Of a stretch of 23,405 nucleotides of DNA, positions 6,979 to 13,725 are shown piece after piece. A model generated the notes under the pieces. It saw only the letters and a list, made by a program, of their open reading frames with translations. It did no database searches and had not been told where the DNA came from. Source of the DNA: JBBRTJ01 sp038244535 (GTDB lineage: Bacteria > Actinomycetota > Acidimicrobiia > Acidimicrobiales > Ilumatobacteraceae); contig JBBRTJ010000060.1 of NCBI GenBank assembly GCA_038244535.1, positions 1-23,405 on the forward strand. Reading direction: 5' to 3'. A program made the position numbers and the translations under genes. The stretch's first letter is position 1; each line of letters begins with the position of its first letter.

Positions 6979-8106
6979 GTGATCACCGCCGTCGAGCTCG
7001 TCCGGGTGGCCCTCCCGCTCGTGCGCCCCTTCCGCACGTCGTTCGGCGTCGAGGAGCACCGAGACATCCTGCTGGTGCGCGTCGAGGCCTTCGGGTCCGA
7101 GGGCTGGGGCGAGTGCGTGGCCGGGCTCGAACCGCTCTACTGCTCCGAGTACGTCGAAGCCGCAGCCCACGTGATCGAGCACCACCTGCTGCCCCGCGTG
7201 CTCGCCGCGGGCCGCCACGACCCGGCCGAGGTCGAGGAGGCGATGGCGCCGGTGCGCGGTCACGCCATGGCCAAGGCCGCGGTGGCGACGGCCGCGCTCG
7301 ACGCCTGGCTGCGCTCGTCCGGGCAGGCGCTGAGCGAGTTTCTCGGCGCGGTCCGGGCCGAAGTCGCTTCTGGAGTGTCGGTGGGCATCCCCGCCAGCGA
7401 CCGCCCCGAGACGGCGATCGCCGCGCTGCTCGACGAGGTCGACGGCTACGTCAGCGCGGGCTACCGGCGGATCAAGCTCAAGATCCAGCCCGGCTTCGAC
7501 CTGGCGCCGGTGCGCGCCGTTCGTGAGCGCTTCGGCGACGAGATGCTGCTGCAGGTCGACGCCAACTCGGCCTACTCGCTGGCTGATGCCCGCCACCTCG
7601 CGCTGCTCGATGCCTTCGACCTGCTGCTCATCGAGCAGCCCCTGCCCGAGGACGACCTGCTCGGCCACGCCGCTCTGGCCGAGCAGTTGCGCACGCCCAT
7701 CTGCCTCGACGAGTCGATCCATTCGGCCCGTGACGCGGCAACGGCGATCGCGCTGAAGGCCGCGGCCATCGTCAACGTGAAGCCCGGACGGGTCGGCGGC
7801 TACCTCGAGGCCCGCCGGGTGCACGACGTGTGCGTGGCCGCCGGTGTGCCGGTGTGGTGCGGCGGCATGTTGGAGACCGGCATCGGGCGGGCCGCCAACG
7901 TGGCCTTGGCGGCGATGCCCGGCTTCACGCTGCCCGGCGACACGTCGGCCTCTGACCGCTACTACCGAACAGACCTGACCGAGCCGTTCGTCCTGCGCCA
8001 CGGGACGCTCGCCGTGCCGGTGGGTCCCGGCATCGGCGTGGTCCCGCTCCCCGAGGTGCTGGCCGAGGTGGTCACGAGTCGGAGGGTCCTGCACCCTCGG
8101 CTCTGA
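6979..8106 (+). CDS. menC: o-succinylbenzoate synthase / N-acylamino acid racemase family enolase
   Basis: A 375-residue enolase-superfamily enzyme of the muconate-lactonising subgroup. The active-site set is complete: K166-L-K168 on strand 2, metal ligands D194 (QVDANSAY), E219 (LLIEQPL) and D244 (LDES), and K268 in NVKPGRVGG, then GGMLETGIGRA. This pattern is shared by o-succinylbenzoate synthase (MenC, menaquinone synthesis: dehydration of SHCHC) and N-acylamino acid racemase, which sequence alone cannot separate. No other men genes are visible here, so the symbol is tentative. The GTG at 6979 is preferred; longer frames overlap the divergent HD gene. A 10-bp palindrome (GTGCTAGCAC, 6962-6971) lies in the 40-bp divergent gap. 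The last 35 bases overlap a decayed STAS remnant on the other strand. Confidence 0.88.
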   Translation: MITAVELVRVALPLVRPFRTSFGVEEHRDILLVRVEAFGSEGWGECVAGLEPLYCSEYVEAAAHVIEHHLLPRVLAAGRHDPAEVEEAMAPVRGHAMAKAAVATAALDAWLRSSGQALSEFLGAVRAEVASGVSVGIPASDRPETAIAALLDEVDGYVSAGYRRIKLKIQPGFDLAPVRAVRERFGDEMLLQVDANSAYSLADARHLALLDAFDLLLIEQPLPEDDLLGHAALAEQLRTPICLDESIHSARDAATAIALKAAAIVNVKPGRVGGYLEARRVHDVCVAAGVPVWCGGMLETGIGRAANVALAAMPGFTLPGDTSASDRYYRTDLTEPFVLRHGTLAVPVGPGIGVVPLPEVLAEVVTSRRVLHPRL

Positions 8107-8240
8107 AGGCGGCGACGGCCTCGTCGATGGTGCAGAACACAGGTGCGTCGGATGTCGGTGACGGCCGACGCGTGCAGCACGAACGAGCGCACCGTGGGAT
8201 CGGTGTCCTCGACCAGTTCTTGGCGCCATCGTTGCCCCAT
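8072..8240 (-). pseudogene. remnant of a STAS-domain protein (SulP-like C-terminus), deleted and frameshifted
   Basis: From the ATG at 8240 the minus strand reads MGQRWRQELV…DPTVRSFVLHASAVTDI, resembling the central strand of the STAS domain at the end of SulP-type anion permeases ('VRWFVLDAEAVTDI'). It then loses sense. One frame over, the sequence continues PVFCTIDEAVAAFRAEG to a stop at 8072-8074, resembling the last strand and helix of the same domain ('FPTVDEAVAAY'). The roughly 45-50 residues normally between these are missing, and the frame changes at the junction near 8150. No permease part is found upstream (8241-8440). This is most simply the 3' relic of a sulfate-permease-type gene; a sequencing error alone would not explain the missing middle. 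Family assignment is moderate. Confidence 0.45.
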
Positions 8241-8499
8241 CGCTCCTGGTGGAGGCGCGTTCGGGAGCGATTCCCGGTAGAGTCCTCGGGTCCCACTGCA
8301 CCGGGTGGAGGCGAGCGTCGCACGTTGACGCTGTTCCGGTGCGTGAACGGTGGGACAGGCCCTCAGGAGCCGGACCGCCTCGTCCCGCCCCTCTCGGTCT
8401 TCGTCGCACGGTTCGGTGCTGCGCCTGCTCGAGTGAGTGCACCACCTTCAGACATGCGATTCGCGGGCCCGTAACCGGCCTGCGCAACAGGAGACTGAC
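8241..8499 (+). other. long leader/intergenic region before the RNA helicase
   Basis: No convincing gene on either strand. TAGAGT at 8278-8283 could be a -10 element for the helicase, without a clear -35, which would give a leader of about 210 nt. Long leaders are common for cold-inducible RNA helicases. No known riboswitch class is recognised. Confidence 0.3.
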
Positions 8500-10323
8500 G
8501 TGCCCCCCACCACCGCTCAGACGTTCGCCGACCTCGGCGTACCGTCAGACCTCGTCGATGCCCTCGCCAAGCGTGGCATCACCGAGCCCTTTCCCATCCA
8601 GGCCGCCACCATCGCCGACGCGCTCGCCGGCCGTGACGTGTGCGGTTGTGCGCCCACCGGCAGCGGCAAGACGCTGGCGTTCGGCATCCCCATCATCACC
8701 ATGGTCGAGCGGGCCCGCCCCGGTCGCCCGCACGCCCTTGTGCTGGCGCCCACGCGTGAGCTCGCCGCGCAGATCGAAGCCGAGCTTCGGCCCCTCGCCG
8801 CAGTACGGGGCCGGTCGATCCTGGCCGTCTACGGCGGCGTGGCCATCTCGCCGCAGCGCAACGCCATCCGTCGCGGTGTCGACATCCTCGTGGCCACCCC
8901 CGGCCGCTTGAAGGACCTCATCGAGCAGGGCATCGTTGGCATCGACAAGGTCAACCTCGTCGTCGTCGACGAGGCCGATCGCATGGCCGACATGGGCTTC
9001 ATGCCCGACGTGCGCAAGCTGCTCGACCAGACCTCGCGGGACCGCCAAACCGTGCTGTTCTCGGCCACGCTCGATGGCGACATCGCCGTGCTGACCCGTG
9101 AGTACCAGAGCTCGCCGGTCCGCCACGACATCGCTCGTCACGAAGACGAGGAAGCCGATGTGCGCCACCTGTTCTGGAGGCTCGACCTCGACCAGCGCAG
9201 CGACGTCGCTGCTCGCATCGCGGCTGCCTGTGGCCCGACGATCATCTTTTGCCGCACCCGTCATGGCTCTGACCGCGTCGCCAAGCAGATCGCCAAGTTC
9301 GGTGTTCGCACCGAGGCCATCCACGGCGCCCGCTCGCAGTCGCAGCGCACCGCCGCGCTGGCCGCGTTCAGCAGCGGCCGGGCCCAGGCTCTGATCGCCA
9401 CCGACGTCGCCGCCCGCGGCATCCACGTCGACGGCGTGGCCTGCGTCATCCACTTCGACCCGCCCGAGGACTCGAAGGCCTACACGCACCGCTCGGGTCG
9501 TACAGGCCGCGCCGGCTCCACCGGCATCGTCGTGTCGCTGCTCGAGCCCAAGCAGACCAGCGTCTTCAAGAGCATCCGCAAGGACCTCGACCTCGATGCC
9601 TCGCTGACCGTCCCGCTGTTCGAGGTGCTCGAGACCCTGGTGGCCGAGCGCCCCGCGCCGGCGCTGTCGCGTCGCTCCGAGGAGCAGTGGCAGCAGGTGG
9701 CGGCCACCGCTGCCGAGCAGGCCCCCGAGGTCTTCGGCGAGACCCGCCCCGATCGTGCGAGCGCCGGTGCGCCGCAGGGCAAGCGTCGCGAGCGCTACCC
9801 CCACGGCCGTCCCGATCGGTCCGGGCCGGAGGGTGCTCCGCGTCGTGACGGTGGCTACCCCCGCACCGACGGTGGCTACCCCCGCAGCACCGAGCGGGCA
9901 CCGGCTCGGCCGTCGGCCTCGTACTCGGCTCCCTCGTCGGCTCCCCGTGACGTCGAGCTGCCGGCATGGAAGGTGCGGGCGATGGCCAAGAACAACAAGT
10001 CCCGGGCCAACGGTCCGCAGGTCTCCAACGGCCCCGACGCCCGAGGCGCGCAGGGCGCCCGCGGTCAGGCTCCGGCCGGTCCCCGGGGAGCAGCCCCTCG
10101 TGGCGCCGCCCCGTACGGTCAGGCTCCCCGCGGTGCGGGTCCCGCCCCGTACGGTCAGGCTCCCCGCGGTGCGGGTCCCGCCCCCTACGGCGCCCCTCGC
10201 GGCCAGGCCCCTCGGGGCGCCGCGCCGCACGGTCAGGCTGCTCGGGGCACCGCTCCTCGAGGCGCGGCGTCGCGAGGACGTGGCCCGAGTGCCGGCACTG
10301 GCCGACCCGCCCGGGGTCGCTGA
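8500..10323 (+). CDS. DEAD-box ATP-dependent RNA helicase with repetitive RG-rich tail
   Basis: A 607-residue SF2 helicase that unwinds RNA duplexes in ribosome assembly, mRNA turnover or cold adaptation. Seen in order: Q motif (FADLGVP…PFPIQ), Walker A APTGSGKT (51-58), PTREL, TPGRL, DEAD (157-160), SAT (188-190), IIFCRTR, ATDVAARGIHV and HRSGRTGRAG (from 330). The two RecA domains end near residue 370. The remaining 230 residues are low-complexity, with DGGYPR and APRGAGPAPYGQ repeats and a Gly/Arg/Pro-rich end, probably a disordered RNA-binding tail like those of RhlE/CsdA-type helicases. GTG at 8500 is chosen for its AGGAG six bases upstream; an in-frame ATG at 8437 lacks one. A very strong hairpin follows the stop. 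Confidence 0.96.
   Translation: MPPTTAQTFADLGVPSDLVDALAKRGITEPFPIQAATIADALAGRDVCGCAPTGSGKTLAFGIPIITMVERARPGRPHALVLAPTRELAAQIEAELRPLAAVRGRSILAVYGGVAISPQRNAIRRGVDILVATPGRLKDLIEQGIVGIDKVNLVVVDEADRMADMGFMPDVRKLLDQTSRDRQTVLFSATLDGDIAVLTREYQSSPVRHDIARHEDEEADVRHLFWRLDLDQRSDVAARIAAACGPTIIFCRTRHGSDRVAKQIAKFGVRTEAIHGARSQSQRTAALAAFSSGRAQALIATDVAARGIHVDGVACVIHFDPPEDSKAYTHRSGRTGRAGSTGIVVSLLEPKQTSVFKSIRKDLDLDASLTVPLFEVLETLVAERPAPALSRRSEEQWQQVAATAAEQAPEVFGETRPDRASAGAPQGKRRERYPHGRPDRSGPEGAPRRDGGYPRTDGGYPRSTERAPARPSASYSAPSSAPRDVELPAWKVRAMAKNNKSRANGPQVSNGPDARGAQGARGQAPAGPRGAAPRGAAPYGQAPRGAGPAPYGQAPRGAGPAPYGAPRGQAPRGAAPHGQAARGTAPRGAASRGRGPSAGTGRPARGR
10111..10182 (+). repeat. perfect 36-bp tandem duplication in the helicase tail
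   Basis: Positions 10111-10146 and 10147-10182 are identical and in frame, encoding PYGQAPRGAGPA twice; a degenerate third copy follows at 10183. A second small repeat, GACGGTGGCTACCCCCGCA at 9847 and 9868 (21-bp period), encodes the DGGYPR motif. Both mark the tail as a fast-expanding low-complexity region. Confidence 0.9.
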
Positions 10324-10336
10324 CCCAGGATCCGCC

Positions 10337-10384
10337 GTTCTGCGCCGCCTGATTCTCAGAGATGAGAACCAGGCGGCGCAGAAC
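10337..10384. terminator. strong hairpin terminator after the helicase gene
   Basis: A 22-bp stem (arms 10337-10358 and 10363-10384) has a single A-C mismatch and a GAGA tetraloop at 10359-10362. It starts 13 bases after the helicase stop codon. There is no U-tract, as is common for high-GC actinobacterial terminators. Near-perfect symmetry means it would fold on either strand and could also end leftward transcription. Confidence 0.75.
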
Positions 10385-10545
10385 GTTCTGGGCTGGTGCG
10401 GTTGGCGAGCCGAGCCGTCGTCGGCCCTCGGCGCCGACCGCGCGGTGCTCCAGACCAGTCGCCGAACCGTCGTTGTTCTTGGTCGAGAAGAGCGTTCCCG
10501 GCGCCCACCACCACCAACGCTCATCTCGACGGCGAAGGCGTCCGC
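10385..10545. other. intergenic region with no recognisable feature
   Basis: Between the helicase hairpin and the 3' end of the convergent nitroreductase I see no ORF with gene-like composition or homology, and no further strong hairpin. Confidence 0.4.
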
Positions 10546-11256
10546 TCAGGCGTCGGGCAGCGGCGCGCCGGTGAAGGTGTCGATGGTGGCGAAGGCCGAC
10601 ACGGGGCGGCGGGTCAGCTTGGTGACGGTCTTGACGGGGTGGCCGAGCACCAGCATCGCGGCGACGGCGTGGTCCTCGGGGATGGCCAGCACCTCTTTGG
10701 CCGCGGGCTCGCGGCGCACGAGGAACGTGGTGAGCACGCCGCCGAGGCCCTCGGCGCGGGCGGCCAGCAGGATCGTCCAGCAGAACGGGTAGATCGAGGC
10801 ACCCGCGACGACGCCGTGGCGATCGAGCTCGACGTCCATCGCCGCGATGCTCGGCAGGTGGACCGTCACGACGATCAGGACCGGGGCTTCGTCGAGGGCG
10901 TCGAGGAACGGGGCGGGGCTGTCGTCTCGGATGGCGGCTTCGAGGTCGACGGGACCGGGCCCGGGCCATCGGCCATGATCCGACAGGCCGAACGGGCGCC
11001 GACCGGCCTTCATCTGGGCGACGTACTCGCGCCACGTGAGGCGGGCGAGGTCGCGGACCGCCGCCCGCCGAGCCGGGTCCTTGACCACGATCACGTGCCA
11101 GGGCTGCGTGTTGCCACCGCTCGGGGCGAACCGGGCGGTGTCGAGCACCCGGGTCACGGTGGCGTCGTCGACGGGTTCGGGCGTGAAGGCGCGAGTCGAG
11201 GCCGTGCTGCGCAGGCCGTCCCGCAACGTCAGATCGGCAGGCCGGTTGTCAGGCAT
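10546..11256 (-). CDS. nitroreductase-family FMN oxidoreductase
   Basis: A 236-residue member of the nitroreductase superfamily, FMN-dependent NAD(P)H oxidoreductases that act on nitro compounds, quinones or halogenated aromatics. Diagnostic are the N-terminal phosphate-binding segment STRAFTPEPV, the RFAPSGGNTQPWHVIVV stretch (FMN isoalloxazine site) and GLGGVLTTF near the C-terminus. The insertion around residues 85-115 (MKAGRRPFGLSDHGRWPGP) is longer than in the minimal family and may shape the substrate pocket. I chose the ATG at 11256 since the longer frame to 11322 overlaps the divergent dienelactone hydrolase gene and its promoter. There is no clear ribosome-binding site. Physiological substrate unknown. 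Confidence 0.88.
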   Translation of the reverse strand: MPDNRPADLTLRDGLRSTASTRAFTPEPVDDATVTRVLDTARFAPSGGNTQPWHVIVVKDPARRAAVRDLARLTWREYVAQMKAGRRPFGLSDHGRWPGPGPVDLEAAIRDDSPAPFLDALDEAPVLIVVTVHLPSIAAMDVELDRHGVVAGASIYPFCWTILLAARAEGLGGVLTTFLVRREPAAKEVLAIPEDHAVAAMLVLGHPVKTVTKLTRRPVSAFATIDTFTGAPLPDA

Positions 11257-11289
11257 GGCGTCATGGTGCCACGACCGCGCGGGCTGCCG

Positions 11290-11295
11290 TAGGGT
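11290..11295 (+). promoter_or_regulatory. -10 element, probably leaderless dienelactone hydrolase mRNA
   Basis: TAGGGT ends eight bases before the ATG at 11304, which has no Shine-Dalgarno sequence. This matches the identical TAGGGT placed nine bases before the DUF2252 start. No -35 is obvious. Confidence 0.4.
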
Positions 11296-11303
11296 CCGCC
11301 GCC

Positions 11304-11993
11304 ATGGGGACAGCAACCACACTCATCAGCGCTGACGGCTTCGTGCTCGACGCCTACCGGGCCGAGCCGACCGGTGCGCCCGTCGGCGGCATCGTCGTCA
11401 TCCAGGAGATCTTTGGGGTCAACAGCCACATCCGCTCAGTGGCCGACCGGTACGCCGAGCACGGCTTCGTGGCCGTGGCGCCTGCGCTGTTCGACCGGCT
11501 CCAGCGAGGGATCGAGCTCGGCTACGAGAGCGACGACATCGCCGCCGGTCTGGACCTGGCCCGAGGCAAGACCGACCCGAAGCTGGTGATGGACGATCTG
11601 GCCGCCGCGGCCGCGTCGGTGGCCGGCATCGGAGGCGGCATCGCCTGCGTCGGCTACTGCTGGGGCGGGATGCTTGCTGCCCGGTGCTCCATCGAGCTCG
11701 GCGACCGTTTCACCGCTTGCGTCTCGTACTACGGCGGTGGCATCGCCTCGCTGGCCGGGCGCACCCCGGTCGTGCCGCTGATCGCCCACTTCGGCGAGAT
11801 CGACCACGCGATACCGCTCACCGACGTCGACATCGTGCGGTCCGCCTGGCCGGCCGCCGAGATCCACGTGCACACCGGGGCCCAGCACGGCTTCAACTGC
11901 GAGCAGCGGGCCAGCTACGACGGCCCCACCGCGGCCACGGCCTTCGACCAGACGCTGGCCTTCCTGACGCGCAACGGGATGGGCCGTTCGTGA
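11304..11993 (+). CDS. dienelactone hydrolase family protein
   Basis: A 229-residue alpha/beta-hydrolase of the dienelactone hydrolase family, which opens the lactone ring of (chloro)dienelactones in ring-cleavage pathways. The unusual Cys-His-Asp triad is complete: C119 in GYCWGG, D167 in GEIDHAIP and H195 in GAQHGF. The conserved Glu of IQEIFGVN, which activates the cysteine in characterised enzymes, is also present. Length is typical. No other aromatic-degradation genes surround it, so it may act on a different ester or lactone. The start is probably leaderless. It ends 16 bp from the convergent class II aldolase gene. Confidence 0.92.
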   Translation: MGTATTLISADGFVLDAYRAEPTGAPVGGIVVIQEIFGVNSHIRSVADRYAEHGFVAVAPALFDRLQRGIELGYESDDIAAGLDLARGKTDPKLVMDDLAAAAASVAGIGGGIACVGYCWGGMLAARCSIELGDRFTACVSYYGGGIASLAGRTPVVPLIAHFGEIDHAIPLTDVDIVRSAWPAAEIHVHTGAQHGFNCEQRASYDGPTAATAFDQTLAFLTRNGMGRS

Positions 11994-12009
11994 CGGCGGT
12001 TCCTGAACC

Positions 12010-12747
12010 TCAGAGCCGGTAGTCGGCACCGTCGGCGTCGAGCAGGCGGAGCTGCGCGGCCCAGTGCCGCTGCACGTAGCCGAGCTCGAGGCGCTCGTGC
12101 TCGGTCTGGTGGCGCACCTGCTCGGTCATCTCGTCGCTGAGCAAGGCCAGCGACCGCCCGGTGCTCATGGCGATGATCTGGGTCTTGGCCGCCCGCTCGA
12201 GGAAGTACAGGTCGTCCCAGGCCTGGGCCACGGTGGGCGCGGCCGTCATCACGCCGTGGTTGCCGAGGAAGAGCACCTCGTCGGTGCCGAGCACCTTGGC
12301 CATGCGCTCGCCCACGTCGTCGGACAAGGCCACGCCGTCGTAGTCGGTGTCGTAACCGGTGCGCCCGGCGAAGCGGGCCGAGAGCTGCAGCGCCATCTCG
12401 AGGCGGCCGCCCTCGATCATCGTGAGGGCGGTGGCGTACGGCTGGTGCGTGTGCATCAGCACCGCGGCCTGCGGGCAGAGGCGATGGATGGGGGCGTGGA
12501 TGTGGTGGGCGGAGGCAGCGGGCTCGCCGTCGCCGCGCACGACGTGGCCGTCGAGGTCGCACAGCAGCAGGTTCGAGGCGGTGACCTCCTCGAAGTGCAG
12601 CCCATAGGCGTTGACCAGGAAGTGCCGGCCGTCGGGCAGCATCGCCGAGAAGTGGTTGGCGATGCCCTCGTGGAGGTCGTACTTAGCGGTGAGACGGAAG
12701 GCTGCGGCGAGCTCGATGCGCAGCGTGCGCTCAGCGGTGTCGTGCAT
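12010..12747 (-). CDS. class II aldolase/adducin-domain protein
   Basis: A 245-residue class II aldolase/adducin protein. The zinc-binding histidines are H99 and H101 (MHTHQPYATAL) and H164 (GNHG). The segment where true aldolases have a catalytic glutamate ('SSE…H') reads PAASAHHIHAPIH, so that Glu is absent. This places the protein with adducin-like or decarboxylase-like members rather than fuculose-phosphate aldolases. GRHFLVNAYGLHFEEVTASNL is typical of the branch often annotated as 'class II aldolase/adducin family protein' near degradation genes. GAGACT at 12755-12760, seven bases before the ATG, suggests a leaderless start. The reaction is unknown. Confidence 0.85.
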   Translation of the reverse strand: MHDTAERTLRIELAAAFRLTAKYDLHEGIANHFSAMLPDGRHFLVNAYGLHFEEVTASNLLLCDLDGHVVRGDGEPAASAHHIHAPIHRLCPQAAVLMHTHQPYATALTMIEGGRLEMALQLSARFAGRTGYDTDYDGVALSDDVGERMAKVLGTDEVLFLGNHGVMTAAPTVAQAWDDLYFLERAAKTQIIAMSTGRSLALLSDEMTEQVRHQTEHERLELGYVQRHWAAQLRLLDADGADYRL

Positions 12748-12809
12748 GCGGATCAGTCTCGCGCCGGTGCGCAGTGCGTGGCTCGGTCATCGGCGCGTCG
12801 TGATCCTCG

Positions 12810-13718
12810 TCAGGTGAGGTCCTTGCCCATGCAGTAGCTGTCGGGTGAGTCGACGTACTCGCCGTAGCGCTCGATCGGCACGAAACCGGATCGTTCGTAG
12901 ACGCGAACCGCGGCCTCAAGGAACAGCCCGGTCTCGAGCTGCAGCCGGTCCACACCGATCCGCCGGGCCTCGTGCTCGAGGGCGTCGACCACGACCGCGC
13001 CGAGCTTGCGTCCCCGCACCGAGGGGCGCAGGTACATGCGCTTCAGTTCGGCAAGGCCCGGTGCCAGCAGCCGCACCGCCCCGCAGCCGACCGCCTCGCC
13101 ATCGAGCTCCATCACCAGGAGCGCGCCCTGACCGGGTTGGATGTCGTCCTCGCCGAGGCCGAAGAAGTGCTGCCCCTCGGGGTCGCCTGCCATGAGCTCA
13201 GCGTTCAGCTCCTCGATGAAGGTCTGCACGATCGGCTCGCTCAGCGATGCTCGCCTGGTCGCTACGGGTGGCTGCGGATGGTTGAAGGTGAAGGCGAACG
13301 GGCTGGGGCCATGGCGCCGGAGGAACTCGAGGCGCCGCTTGGTCTCGTCAAGCGACGGCTGCTCGCCAGCCGGCACCCACCACAGCGCGAGGTGGGGCTC
13401 GGTGGGCGGTTCGAACCAGTGGCGACGCTGGCGCAGGATGGCGACGTGATCGACGCCGAAGGCGAACGCCTTGAGCGACTCGATGCTCGACCACATCGAG
13501 AGGTTGACGATCACGTCGGGGTCGGGGAAGACCCGCAGCGCGGTGGCGTCACCCTCGTCGGTCTGCAGGCGCCACACGAAGCCGTCGGCGGCGTCAGCGA
13601 TGGCATTGATCGGATCGAGCCCGTTGACGAACCCGGCGAGCAGGGGATCGTCGAGAGGCGCGAGCAGCCGCGCCACGTTGACCTGCGCCAACTCCCACCG
13701 CTGCGTCGTTGGGATCAT
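12810..13718 (-). CDS. DUF3291 - GNAT acetyltransferase fusion protein
   Basis: 302 residues in two parts. Residues about 5-150 are a DUF3291 domain (ABM-like ferredoxin fold): WELAQVNVARLLAP, GFVWRLQTDEGDAT, IVNLSMWSSIESL, WFEPPTEPHLALWWVPAG and GPSPFAFTF are all hallmarks. Residues about 155-302 are a GNAT N-acetyltransferase domain, with the acetyl-CoA loop region MYLRPSVRGRKLGAVVVDAL and the C-terminal VRVYERSGFVPIERY. DUF3291 usually occurs as a free-standing protein, so the fusion is unusual. The ATG lies 7 bp after the stop of the ABC permease, so translation is probably coupled and the two form an operon. Acetyl acceptor unknown. No frameshift or internal start is evident at the junction. 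Confidence 0.88.
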   Translation of the reverse strand: MIPTTQRWELAQVNVARLLAPLDDPLLAGFVNGLDPINAIADAADGFVWRLQTDEGDATALRVFPDPDVIVNLSMWSSIESLKAFAFGVDHVAILRQRRHWFEPPTEPHLALWWVPAGEQPSLDETKRRLEFLRRHGPSPFAFTFNHPQPPVATRRASLSEPIVQTFIEELNAELMAGDPEGQHFFGLGEDDIQPGQGALLVMELDGEAVGCGAVRLLAPGLAELKRMYLRPSVRGRKLGAVVVDALEHEARRIGVDRLQLETGLFLEAAVRVYERSGFVPIERYGEYVDSPDSYCMGKDLT

Positions 13719-13725
13719 CTGGCCA

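Noticed and set aside
8545..10524. 659-codon minus-strand ORF opposite the helicase
   Set aside because: Antisense shadow without recognisable motifs; the plus strand has every DEAD-box motif.
9566..11035. 489-codon minus-strand ORF spanning the helicase tail, hairpin and nitroreductase
   Set aside because: Arg/Pro/His-rich low complexity in the wrong frame; the nitroreductase on the same strand uses another frame with clear family motifs.
12010..12747. Annotation as fuculose-phosphate aldolase
   Set aside because: Zinc histidines are present, but the catalytic glutamate segment is replaced by PAASAHHIH; only the superfamily is supported.
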